From NCBI RefSeq assembly GCF_001484765.1, contig NZ_KQ947378.1, positions 62,001 to 126,000 of the forward strand: a stretch of DNA of 64,000 bases, read 5' to 3'. The first letter of the stretch is position 1; the number at the start of each line of letters is the position of its first letter. The position numbers were made by a program, and so were the translations under genes. Shown piece by piece: positions 55,511-63,778 of this stretch. This DNA comes from Entomohabitans teleogrylli. GTDB taxonomy: Bacteria > Pseudomonadota > Gammaproteobacteria > Enterobacterales > Enterobacteriaceae. Below the pieces are notes generated by a model. It was not told where the DNA came from. It ran no database searches and was given only the letters and a program-made list of their open reading frames with translations.

Positions 55511-56656
55511 ATGAAGATCGTTATCGCACCAGACTCATACAAAGAAAGCCTCTCTGCGGTTGAAGTGGCGCAGGCGATAGAAAAAGGCTTTCGGGAAATC
55601 TTTCCCGATGCCGAATACGTCTCCATTCCGGTGGCGGATGGCGGTGAAGGGACGGTCGATGCCATGGTTACCGCCACGCACGGCAGTAAAATCAGCACCT
55701 GTGTTACCGGGCCACTGGGAGAGAGGGTTCAGGCAAGCTGGGGGATATCTGGCGATGGCAAAACGGCGTTTATTGAAATGGCGGAGGCCAGCGGCCTGGC
55801 ACTGGTACCGCCGCAGAAGCGCAATCCGTTAGTGACGACTTCGCGCGGCACAGGGGAACTTATCCTGCAGGCGCTGGATAACGGCGCGCGGCATATCATT
55901 ATCGGTATTGGCGGTAGTGCCACGAATGACGGCGGCGCCGGTATGGCGCAGGCGCTGGGCGCGCGCCTGTGTGATGCAAAGGGAAAAGAGATTGGTAACG
56001 GCGGCGGGAGTCTGGCAACCCTGAGCTGTATTGATATCAGCGCGCTGGATCCTCGTCTGTGCGAGTGCGTAATTGATGTGGCCTGCGATGTGACCAATCC
56101 GCTGGTCGGGGAAAACGGCGCGTCGCGGATTTTTGGGCCGCAGAAAGGCGCCAGTGAAGCGATGATTCAGACACTGGATAAAAACCTCGCACATTACGCC
56201 AGTGTCATTGAACGCAGTCTGCATAAAGATGTGCGCGCCATGCCCGGCGCCGGCGCGGCCGGCGGTATGGGCGCGGCATTAACCGCGTTTCTCAATGCCG
56301 ATTTGCGCAGCGGCGTGGAGATTGTTACCGAAGCGCTGAACCTCGAAGAACATATTCATAATTGTGCGCTGGTGCTGACTGGCGAAGGGCGTATCGACAG
56401 CCAGAGTATTCGCGGGAAAGTGCCGGTGGGCGTCGCCAGCGTGGCCAGGAAATATCATAAACCGGTGATTGGCATTGCCGGTAGTCTGTCCCCGGACGTG
56501 GCCATTGTGCATCAATATGGTATCGATGCGGTATTCAGCGTGCTGAATCGGATTGTGTCGCTGGACGATGCCCTGCGCGATGCGTTCGATAATATTTACC
56601 GCGCCTCGCGCAATATCGCCGCCGCGCTGCGGGTTGGGATGCATACTGCCGCGTGA
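55511..56656 (+). CDS. garK: GarK, glycerate 2-kinase
   Basis: The 381-aa GlxK/GarK-family kinase phosphorylates D-glycerate to 2-phosphoglycerate, ending galactarate breakdown. It begins MKIVIAPDSYKESLSAVEVA and contains PVADGGEGTVDAM, IGIGGSATNDGGAGMAQALG and GEGRIDSQS, as in E. coli (381 aa). Its stop codon falls within the -35 element of the rnpB promoter. Confidence 0.96.
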   Translation: MKIVIAPDSYKESLSAVEVAQAIEKGFREIFPDAEYVSIPVADGGEGTVDAMVTATHGSKISTCVTGPLGERVQASWGISGDGKTAFIEMAEASGLALVPPQKRNPLVTTSRGTGELILQALDNGARHIIIGIGGSATNDGGAGMAQALGARLCDAKGKEIGNGGGSLATLSCIDISALDPRLCECVIDVACDVTNPLVGENGASRIFGPQKGASEAMIQTLDKNLAHYASVIERSLHKDVRAMPGAGAAGGMGAALTAFLNADLRSGVEIVTEALNLEEHIHNCALVLTGEGRIDSQSIRGKVPVGVASVARKYHKPVIGIAGSLSPDVAIVHQYGIDAVFSVLNRIVSLDDALRDAFDNIYRASRNIAAALRVGMHTAA

Positions 56657-56681
56657 CAGCGGCAGGGAAACCCACTATACT
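56653..56681 (+). promoter_or_regulatory. rnpB promoter
   Basis: GTGACA (56653-56658), 17-bp spacer, TATACT (56676-56681), placing the start at G56689, the mature 5' end. The garK stop TGA (56654-56656) is inside the -35 hexamer. Confidence 0.85.
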
Positions 56682-56688
56682 TCGCGCC

Positions 56689-57067
<379 letters not shown>

Positions 57068-57073
57068 CTTCTG

Positions 57074-57105
57074 AACCCCGTCATTACTGGCGGGGTTTTT
57101 ACTTT
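57074..57105 (+). terminator. rnpB terminator
   Basis: AACCCCG-TCA...TGG-CGGGGTTTTT hairpin, about 7 bp after the RNA 3' end. Confidence 0.88.
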
Positions 57106-57178
57106 TGTGGCACATGCGGCCCTATCTTTATGGCGGATGGTGCGATACCCGTCTGGCCGGTCCTGTAAGGCAGGTTTT

Positions 57179-57224
57179 CGCACAGTGTCCCCTAATCCGC
57201 ACACTTTTCCCGGGAATGTGCAGG
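57179..57224. promoter_or_regulatory. Candidate regulator sites upstream of the DctB-like kinase
   Basis: CGCACAGTG (57179-57187), CCGCACAC (57197-57204) and GTGCAGG (57218-57224) cluster 85-130 bp before the kinase gene. CGCACAGTG recurs exactly at 63192-63200 near the sigma54 promoter of the transporter operon. A TATAAT lies at 57275-57280 without a clear -35. Confidence 0.4.
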
Positions 57225-57309
57225 TGAATTCACACTATCCGGCGCAACTGGTACTGCTGACTGGGGATTTTCCATATAATTATTCAAAAATACCTTCCAT
57301 GGTACTTTT

Positions 57310-59142
57310 ATGATAAAGTCAAATGCGAATATTTTTGAACAAAAGCGGTATTTCGTTACTGTTGGATTTCTGTTGTTTGTTATTCTCCTTGGCTGCGGGT
57401 ATTTTTTCTTAAGAGTATTTTTCTTAACCTCTTCCGATGCCGGGCGCATGCGTCTGGAAATGTATAAGGCGACGCTGTATTCAACCATTGAACAATATAA
57501 TTATTTACCCTTCCTGCTGTCCCAGGATCGCCTGATTCATAATAATGTTATTTTCCCGAATAACGACTCCCTGGCGACATTGAATGTGCGCCTTGAAAAA
57601 TTCAATAAAGAACTACGTACCGCGGCGCTGTTCATTCTGGACCCTAAGGGGAAGGCGGTGGCTTCCAGCAACTGGCAGGAAGAAGGGAGTTATGTAGGTC
57701 AGGATTATAGTTTTCGTCCCTATTACACTCAGGCCATGGCGGGCCGGTTGGGGAAGTTTTACGGTATTGGCAGTACGACGTTGCGCCCGGGTTTTTTCCT
57801 GTCATTTCGCATTGAGCATCAGGGGCGTATTGCTGGTGTGATGGTGGTGAAAATCAGTCTTAATGATATTGAAAGCGCCTGGTCTGAAGGGCCGGATAAT
57901 ATCTATGTTTCTGATGAGCATGGTGTTATATTTTTAAGTGTTAATCCGCAGTGGCGGATAAAATCGTTATATGCGCTGCCGCCTCCGGTTCTGGAGAAAT
58001 TCGTAAAAACCAGACAGTATAATATCAGCGCTATGGAAGTGGTGAAGCATTACCCCTGTTTTGATTTTTATGCCTTTAGGTTATTTAATCTTGATAAGAC
58101 ACAAAGCTGTTTATTTCCCCGCTATTACCGGCAAAAGCTGACGATCCCGGAATTTAACTGGGAAATTGCCTCGGTCTCGTCAATGAAAAATGTCTATCTG
58201 GTGATCGGCATTGCTGGTGCGGTGATTCTGATCGCCTACCTGTTTTTATTGATGCTATTTAAATATCTGCGGGTGCGGATACGGGCGCAAAATCTCCTGG
58301 AGAAAAATAACGAGTACCTGGAAAGGGAGGTCAGCGCCAGAACCCGGGCGCTGAAAGGCATTAACCAGAAATTGATTCAGGAGATGAAGGAGCGCATTGA
58401 GGCCGAGCGTACTTTGCAGCATACGCGCAGCGAACTGGCCGAATCCAGCAAGCTGGCGGCGCTGGGGCAGATGGCCACGGAACTGGCTCATGAGCAGAAC
58501 CAGCCGCTGGCGGCGGTCCATGCCCTGACCGATAACGCGCGCAAAATGCTGGAACGCCATATGTATTCTGAGGTCGATCAGAACCTGCGCTATATCATTT
58601 CGGTCATTGAGCGTATGACCCAGAACATCTCGGAAATGAAGGCCTTCGCCAGTCGTCACCGGGTGCCGAAGGGCAACGCCAATGTTGTCAAAGCGCTGTA
58701 TAACGCAGTGGCGCTGTTGAACCACAATCTGGAGAAAAACCGCGTGGAGCGGCGCATCAATATTTCGTCATCGTCGCTGATGGTGGGCTGCGATGGGCTG
58801 GGGCTGGAACAGATCTTCAGTAACCTGATCATTAACGCTATTGATGCGATGGAGAACCAGCCGCTCAAACGTCTGGATATCGCGGTCCGCGAACACGGCG
58901 GTCAGGTGATTGTCGCCATTAAAGACAGTGGTCCCGGGGTATCGCCGGAGGTTCTGGGGCGCATCTTCGAGCCGTTTTTTACCACCAAACGCCGGGGCAT
59001 GGGGCTTGGGCTGGCGATTGTCAGCGAAATTGTTACCAGTTCGCATGGAACTATCAGCGCGGATAACCACCCGGACGGCGGTACGGTATTCACGCTGGTG
59101 TGGGATGAATGGAGAGAGCAAGATGAACCAGCATCTTCCTGA
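57310..59142 (+). CDS. DctB-like sensor histidine kinase
   Basis: The 610-aa kinase has one membrane segment at about residues 14-38, a large periplasmic sensor with the layout of dicarboxylate-sensing dCACHE/PDC domains (FILDPKGKAVASSNWQ, DYSFRPYYTQAMAG), a second membrane segment near 294-317, a coiled coil (about 325-385), H-box MATELAHEQNQPLAAVHALT with His394, N-box NLIINAIDAM, and G-boxes DSGPGVSPE and GMGLGLAIV. This matches DctB kinases, which sense C4-dicarboxylates. The regulator gene overlaps its end by 20 bases. It is not present after rnpB in E. coli. Confidence 0.88.
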   Translation: MIKSNANIFEQKRYFVTVGFLLFVILLGCGYFFLRVFFLTSSDAGRMRLEMYKATLYSTIEQYNYLPFLLSQDRLIHNNVIFPNNDSLATLNVRLEKFNKELRTAALFILDPKGKAVASSNWQEEGSYVGQDYSFRPYYTQAMAGRLGKFYGIGSTTLRPGFFLSFRIEHQGRIAGVMVVKISLNDIESAWSEGPDNIYVSDEHGVIFLSVNPQWRIKSLYALPPPVLEKFVKTRQYNISAMEVVKHYPCFDFYAFRLFNLDKTQSCLFPRYYRQKLTIPEFNWEIASVSSMKNVYLVIGIAGAVILIAYLFLLMLFKYLRVRIRAQNLLEKNNEYLEREVSARTRALKGINQKLIQEMKERIEAERTLQHTRSELAESSKLAALGQMATELAHEQNQPLAAVHALTDNARKMLERHMYSEVDQNLRYIISVIERMTQNISEMKAFASRHRVPKGNANVVKALYNAVALLNHNLEKNRVERRINISSSSLMVGCDGLGLEQIFSNLIINAIDAMENQPLKRLDIAVREHGGQVIVAIKDSGPGVSPEVLGRIFEPFFTTKRRGMGLGLAIVSEIVTSSHGTISADNHPDGGTVFTLVWDEWREQDEPASS

Positions 59143-60484
59143 TATAAAAATTATTTATGTTGAAGACAGTGATGATGTGCGCTTTGCCTGCGAACAGACG
59201 ATGGCGCTGGCGGGATATCAGGTTATTGCGCTGACCAACGCGGAACAGGGGCTACAGGCCATTGAGAGAGAGCCCTATGCCATTGTCGTCACCGATATTC
59301 GCCTGCCCGGATTATCGGGGCTGGATCTCATGAAGCACGCCCGGGAGCGGGACAGCGATCTGCCGGTGATTCTGATAACCGGCCATGGCGATGTGGAAAT
59401 GGCCGTCGAGGCGATGCGCAACGGCGCCTATGATTTTATTGAAAAACCGTGCAGCTCGGAAAAATTGCTCGAAGTAGTGGGGCGCGCCGTGGAAAAGCGA
59501 CGTCTGGTGGTCGAGAATCGCCTGCTCAAGAACACGCTACAGCAGGAGAAGGGACCGCTACTGATTGGCCGCAGCCCGGTGATGAACGCGCTGCGCGACA
59601 TGCTGATGCGTATTTCCGGCACTGGCGCCGATGTGTTGATTCACGGCGAAACCGGGAGCGGTAAAGAGGTGGTGGCCAGGGCCCTGCATCACTGGAACAA
59701 TGCCACCCGCGGTCATTTTGTGGCGCTGAATTGCGCCGGCCTGCCAGAGAGTCTGTTTGAAAGCGAGATATTCGGCCATGAGCAGGGCGCATTTACCGGC
59801 GCCGTAAAGCGGCGTATTGGCAAGTTCGAGCATGCCGATGGCGGTACTCTGTTCCTTGACGAAATTGAGGGGATGTCGCTGGCGATGCAGGCCAAGCTGC
59901 TGCGGGTATTGCAGGAGCGCACCATTGAGCGGCTGGGCGCTAACCAACTGATCCCGGTAAATTGCCGGGTGGTGGCGGCAACCAAAGTTGACTTACTGAA
60001 GCTGTGCGAGCAGGGCAGCTTCCGGCTCGATCTGTACTACCGTCTGAATGTGGTGACGCTGCGCATTCCGCCGCTGCGCGAGCGCCGCGAAGATATTCCC
60101 GAGTTGTTTTACTGGTTCGCCAGCCAGGCGGCGCAAAATTACCATCAGCCGCTGCCGGAGATCTCGCCGATACTGCTGGCGTGGCTGCAGGCCCAGAACT
60201 GGCCGGGCAACGTCCGGGAACTGAAACACACCGCCGAGCGTTTTGTGCTGGGGCTTCTGAGCGCGCCGCAGTCGGTTGCCATCAATCAGCAGGAAGAGTG
60301 CGGCCTGAACGCCTGTATTGATGCTTTCGAGAAGAAGCTGATTGAGGATATGCTGCGCCAGACCGGCGGCCAGGTCAGCCTGACGGCGCGGCAGCTGATG
60401 CTGCCGCGGAAAACATTGTACGACAAACTTAACAAGCACCAGATCAATCCGCAGGTATTTCGTACTGCGGAGTCGACCAGTTAA
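59123..60484 (+). CDS. DctD-like sigma54-dependent response regulator
   Basis: The 453-aa regulator has a receiver domain with phospho-acceptor Asp58 (VVTDIRLPGLSG), an AAA+ sigma54-interaction domain with Walker A GETGSGKE (about 175-182), GAFTGA (222-227) and GGTLFLDEIE, and a Fis-type C-terminal helix-turn-helix (LTARQLMLPRKTLYDKLNKH). The GAFTGA loop is exact, so it should activate sigma54 RNA polymerase. I chose ATG 59123 (MNQHLPD), 20 bases inside the kinase gene. Its stop overlaps the stop of the convergent dehydrogenase gene. Confidence 0.92.
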   Translation: MNQHLPDIKIIYVEDSDDVRFACEQTMALAGYQVIALTNAEQGLQAIEREPYAIVVTDIRLPGLSGLDLMKHARERDSDLPVILITGHGDVEMAVEAMRNGAYDFIEKPCSSEKLLEVVGRAVEKRRLVVENRLLKNTLQQEKGPLLIGRSPVMNALRDMLMRISGTGADVLIHGETGSGKEVVARALHHWNNATRGHFVALNCAGLPESLFESEIFGHEQGAFTGAVKRRIGKFEHADGGTLFLDEIEGMSLAMQAKLLRVLQERTIERLGANQLIPVNCRVVAATKVDLLKLCEQGSFRLDLYYRLNVVTLRIPPLRERREDIPELFYWFASQAAQNYHQPLPEISPILLAWLQAQNWPGNVRELKHTAERFVLGLLSAPQSVAINQQEECGLNACIDAFEKKLIEDMLRQTGGQVSLTARQLMLPRKTLYDKLNKHQINPQVFRTAESTS

Positions 60485-61545
60485 GCGTTGGCCGTCAGGG
60501 GAACCTGTAAATCGATTCCCTTGCCGGCGTAGCGCTCGGTGATCCACTGCCAGAGCGCAGGCGGCAGCGTGATACTGGCGCTGTGGGCCGCGCGCATCGC
60601 TGCTTCCGGCATACCGGGGTAAATCACATGATCGATCCCCGGTTGCGGTTTGGTCTGCAGTAAATAGTCAATAAAATCATTCACTTTATCCTGAGACTGC
60701 GCTTTGCCGCAGAATCGGCTGGGATCGACCAGCAGGGCGAACAGATGGTTGTGGGCTGAGCCGTTGGCGCTGTGATCCTGGGCAATGGTATCCCCGCCGG
60801 AAAGCACGCCAGCCATCAGCTCAATCATTAACGCCAGGCCGAAGCCTTTATGGCCGCCAAACGGCAGCAGGGCGCCGGCGCTGTTGGCGAACAGTACCGC
60901 CGGGTCGTCGCTCGGATTACCGCCGGCATCAATGACCTGGCCCGGCGCGACGCGTTGCCCCTGCTGCGCAAGGATCCGCGCTTTGTTGAGCGCCATGCTG
61001 CTGGTGGCGAAATCCACCAATACCGCCGGGCGCCCGGCGTCCACCGGCCAGGCAAAGCAGAATGGATTAGTGGTCAGGCGCGCCTCCGCCCCGCCCCACG
61101 GCGCCACCAGCGCCGGCCGTCCGGTGACGTTGCTGACGGCGAACAGGCTCAGTCCGGCGTCCGTAGCCATCTGCCCGTAATGACCCAGGCGCCCCAGGTG
61201 ATGGGCGTGGCACAGGGTCATCAGACAATATCCTTCGTTTCTGACTTTGCTGATGGCCGCGCGCATCGCCACTTTGGTGGCGTGCTGGCCAAAACCGTTA
61301 TGGGCGTGAAAGCGCAGCAGGCCGGCGCTTTCGGTCAACAGCTCCGGACGCGCATTAGGGGTGACATCCCGCCGGGCAATGTTGTCGAGATACTTGGGTA
61401 ACAGCGAGACGCCGTGACTGCTGTAGCCGTGTCTGTCAGCCTCGATCATATGTTCCGCAACATCCTGAGCGATATCCGGTTCACACCCGCTCAGTTCCAG
61501 CAGGCCAGCAGTTAACCAACGAATTTTCTCAATAGCGATTTCCAT
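60481..61545 (-). CDS. Ldh2-family hydroxyacid dehydrogenase (malate/lactate type)
   Basis: The 354-aa protein belongs to the NAD(P)-dependent malate/L-lactate/ureidoglycolate dehydrogenase family, a fold distinct from common lactate dehydrogenases. The catalytic motif HGYSSHGVSLLPKY is at residues 39-52 (Ser43-His44-Gly45), and the signatures TTNPFCFAWP, DFATSSMALNKARI and GGHKGFGLALMIELMAGVL are present. Family members use malate, lactate, ureidoglycolate, sulfolactate or other 2-hydroxyacids; the substrate is not evident. It follows the DASS transporter gene by 15 bp. Confidence 0.88.
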   Translation of the reverse strand: MEIAIEKIRWLTAGLLELSGCEPDIAQDVAEHMIEADRHGYSSHGVSLLPKYLDNIARRDVTPNARPELLTESAGLLRFHAHNGFGQHATKVAMRAAISKVRNEGYCLMTLCHAHHLGRLGHYGQMATDAGLSLFAVSNVTGRPALVAPWGGAEARLTTNPFCFAWPVDAGRPAVLVDFATSSMALNKARILAQQGQRVAPGQVIDAGGNPSDDPAVLFANSAGALLPFGGHKGFGLALMIELMAGVLSGGDTIAQDHSANGSAHNHLFALLVDPSRFCGKAQSQDKVNDFIDYLLQTKPQPGIDHVIYPGMPEAAMRAAHSASITLPPALWQWITERYAGKGIDLQVPLTANA

Positions 61546-61560
61546 CTGATTTATCTCCTG

Positions 61561-63060
61561 TTACATCAGACCCAGTACTTTCCACCAGGTGGAGGCGAAG
61601 AGCAGCAGCATCAGGTAGCCGGCGATGGTCAACACCACCCCAATGCGCGTGAACTGGCGTGGGGTGAAGGTGTCAGTCCCCAGGCACACCATGTTCTGCG
61701 GCGCGTTAATCGGCAAAATAAAGCCAAAGCTGACGGTGAATGCCAGCAGGATAGTCATGCCGGCCGGGTTGACGCCGGCGCTTTCCGGCAGGCTAATCAG
61801 CAGGCTTATCAGGATCGGCAGCAGGGCGGCGGTTAACGCGGTGGCGCTGGCGAACCCGAGGTGAATAATGATCAGAAACGCCGCCAGGATAGCGAAGATA
61901 GTGAAGGCGGAGAGGGACTCGAGGCCGAACCCTTTCACCACGTAGTTCGCCATCCAGGTCGCCGCCTGAGTATCCAGTAGCGTGGAGCCGAGGCTAATCC
62001 CGATGCCGAACATCAGCAGCGTTCCCCACTGGACGCGTTTTTCCACGTCTTTCCACTGCATTACACCAATACCCGGCAGCAGCATAATCGCCAGACCGGC
62101 GAGGGTAACTGAGGTGGTATCAATACTGTGCAGTTTGCCGCCCGTGGCCCAGAAGAACAGCAGCAGCAGAGAAATGACAATCAGGCGTTTTTCCTTTGCG
62201 GTGGTGGGACCGAGATCGGCGAGGGATTTCTTAATCGCATCGGTTCCCCCTTCGACGGTTTCGGTTTCCGGCGGCAGTAATTTGCGCGCCAGGAAGTAGA
62301 GGATCACTGACATGGCGAGACTCCACGGCGCCCCGGCCAGCAGCCAGTCCAGCCAACTGATAGCGTGCTCGGCGCCGAGGGTTTTATGAATAAAGCCCAT
62401 GGACAGCAGGTTTTGTGCGGCGGAGGTCTGAATGCCGACGTTCCAGATACTGGTCGCCTGAGCAATGACAATCATCATTGAGGCGGCCATGCGCGAATGT
62501 TTGTCCACTTTAAACGCGGCGATCACGCCCATCATGATTGGCACCACACAGGCGGTGCGCGCGGTAGCGCTGGGCACCACCAGACTCAGAACGATGGTTA
62601 CCACGATAGCGCCGATCAAAATACTGCGGCTACTGGCGCCGATTTTCGACATGGTGAACAGCGCGATACGCCGGTCGAGACCGGTGACGGTCATGGCGGC
62701 GGCGATAAACATCGCGGCAGCCACCAGGGCGAGCGCCGAGTTCGAAAAACCGGACAGGGTCATTTTCAGCGCTTTGGTGGTGCCCAGCAGGGCATCCGGG
62801 TTCTGGATATCCGGAGCGAATCCGACCAGGAAGATGATCAGCGCCGAAATGGCGATGGCGCTGGCGGTGTAGTCCATCGCCTCGCTAATCCAGACGATAA
62901 TGGCGAACACCAGGATGGCTATCATGTTTTTTCCGGCGACCGGCAGGTCCGGGCCAAAGGGGAGAAACATGATGATGATGGCGGCAAGCGCGGCAATCCA
63001 TAGCCCGGGGTGGGGTATGGCCCATTTTTTATCCGGCATGTTGGATGAAATACTGGACAT
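61561..63060 (-). CDS. DASS-family anion:cation symporter
   Basis: The 499-aa inner-membrane protein has about 11-13 hydrophobic segments and two DASS signature loops: VVPSATARTACVVPIMMG in the first half and FILPINAPQNMVCLGTDTFT in the second. The family takes up di- and tricarboxylates (citrate, succinate, tartrate, malate) with Na+ or by exchange. It is first in a leftward operon with the dehydrogenase and has a sigma54-type promoter 40-57 bp upstream. GAGGTCACT precedes the ATG. Which acid it carries cannot be told from sequence. Confidence 0.9.
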   Translation of the reverse strand: MSSISSNMPDKKWAIPHPGLWIAALAAIIIMFLPFGPDLPVAGKNMIAILVFAIIVWISEAMDYTASAIAISALIIFLVGFAPDIQNPDALLGTTKALKMTLSGFSNSALALVAAAMFIAAAMTVTGLDRRIALFTMSKIGASSRSILIGAIVVTIVLSLVVPSATARTACVVPIMMGVIAAFKVDKHSRMAASMMIVIAQATSIWNVGIQTSAAQNLLSMGFIHKTLGAEHAISWLDWLLAGAPWSLAMSVILYFLARKLLPPETETVEGGTDAIKKSLADLGPTTAKEKRLIVISLLLLFFWATGGKLHSIDTTSVTLAGLAIMLLPGIGVMQWKDVEKRVQWGTLLMFGIGISLGSTLLDTQAATWMANYVVKGFGLESLSAFTIFAILAAFLIIIHLGFASATALTAALLPILISLLISLPESAGVNPAGMTILLAFTVSFGFILPINAPQNMVCLGTDTFTPRQFTRIGVVLTIAGYLMLLLFASTWWKVLGLM

Positions 63061-63100
63061 AGTGACCTCGTTAATCGGAAAGAAATAGTCGTTCTCCTTA

Positions 63101-63117
63101 TTGCAGGGGGTGTGCCA
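63101..63117 (-). promoter_or_regulatory. Sigma54 (-24/-12) promoter of the transporter-dehydrogenase operon
   Basis: Minus strand TGGCAC-ACCCCC-TGCAA: the -24 GG and -12 GC doublets have exactly the consensus spacing (TGGCACG-N4-TTGCA), with two mismatches. It reads toward the DASS gene, with the predicted start near 63090 and a leader of about 30 nt. Confidence 0.8.
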
Positions 63118-63191
63118 GGTATTTGTTTATTTTAATTTATTGATTTTTAAATCTTTATTTTGAATGGGCACATAAAAATTGAGTGGATTTC

Positions 63192-63226
63192 CGCACAGTG
63201 AAAAAAAAGTGCGCCGTCTGGCGCAC
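63192..63226. promoter_or_regulatory. Candidate upstream activating sites for the sigma54 promoter
   Basis: CGCACAGTG (63192-63200) and the palindrome GTGCGCC-GTCT-GGCGCAC (63209-63226) lie 75-110 bp upstream of the -24 element, a normal enhancer distance. GCACAG recurs about 30 bp (three helical turns) apart. The palindrome could instead be a hairpin. Confidence 0.45.
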
Positions 63227-63307
63227 AGGGAAATGAGGGAGGGAGTCGGGGAAGCTCGTCCTGCGGTATCGCTTTACATGAGCGCTGTTCGGGCATCGGC
63301 CAGGAGC

Positions 63308-63644
63308 AAGCAAAATCAGCGCTACCACACCAGTAGCGTGGCGTTGCTGGCGGTAGCGCTCCCCCTGTGGGATATGGAGTTTATGAATAGGGCGCCAGTG
63401 ATATTATGGGTGATATCAATCGACGTCTGGTTATCCCGCCGATGACTGTAGAACGGCTCAAATACGTCCGGATGCCTGCACGTTTAAACCCCGTTCTGGT
63501 TGCCGGATGACAACAAATATGTGCTGATGGCCCATGAAGCCGCAACAGTCCCGGTTAACGTGTGACAAACTAAATTTTGCGCCGCTGGCGCTCATCGCAT
63601 GATGATTAAAGGCGCGCTTAATTTCATGTCTGGTGGGATTTAAG
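63308..63644 (+). pseudogene. ccdB: Degenerate CcdB-type gyrase toxin gene
   Basis: Pieces of a CcdB homologue appear in order but in three frames: SDIMGDINRRLVIPPMTVER, then LKYVRMPARLNPVL (from 63397), then DDNKYVLMAHEAATVPVNV (from 63506), then TKFCAAGAHRMMIKGALNFM with SGGI and a stop at 63642-63644. These match the order and spacing of chromosomal CcdB proteins (~104 aa). At least two frameshifts make it non-functional. The 5' end, near 63308, is uncertain, and I saw no convincing ccdA antitoxin upstream. Confidence 0.85.
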
Positions 63645-63709
63645 TATCAACAACCTGAGACTTTGCCAGACATGCCAGGCAGCGAAGAAGAGTTGTGGCG
63701 GTTTGATTT

Positions 63710-63743
63710 AAAAGGGACTCAGCGTCTGCACTGAGCCCCTTTT
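63710..63743 (-). terminator. Terminator of the leftward sucD-like gene
   Basis: Minus strand AAAAGGGGCTCAG-loop-CTGAGTCCCTTTT, a stem with one mismatch ending in TTTT, 36 bp after the sucD-like stop. Confidence 0.85.
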
Positions 63744-63778
63744 CGGTGATATTGATTGCGCTGGCGCCCGCTCAGCGC

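Noticed and set aside
58910-60484. 524-codon version of the DctD-like regulator
   Set aside because: The first 71 codons lie inside the kinase gene in another frame and have no homology; the receiver domain begins directly after ATG 59123.
63179-63445. 88-codon plus-strand open frame after the sigma54 promoter region
   Set aside because: It crosses the candidate enhancer sites and runs into the ccdB remnant in only one of its frames; it is not a coherent gene.
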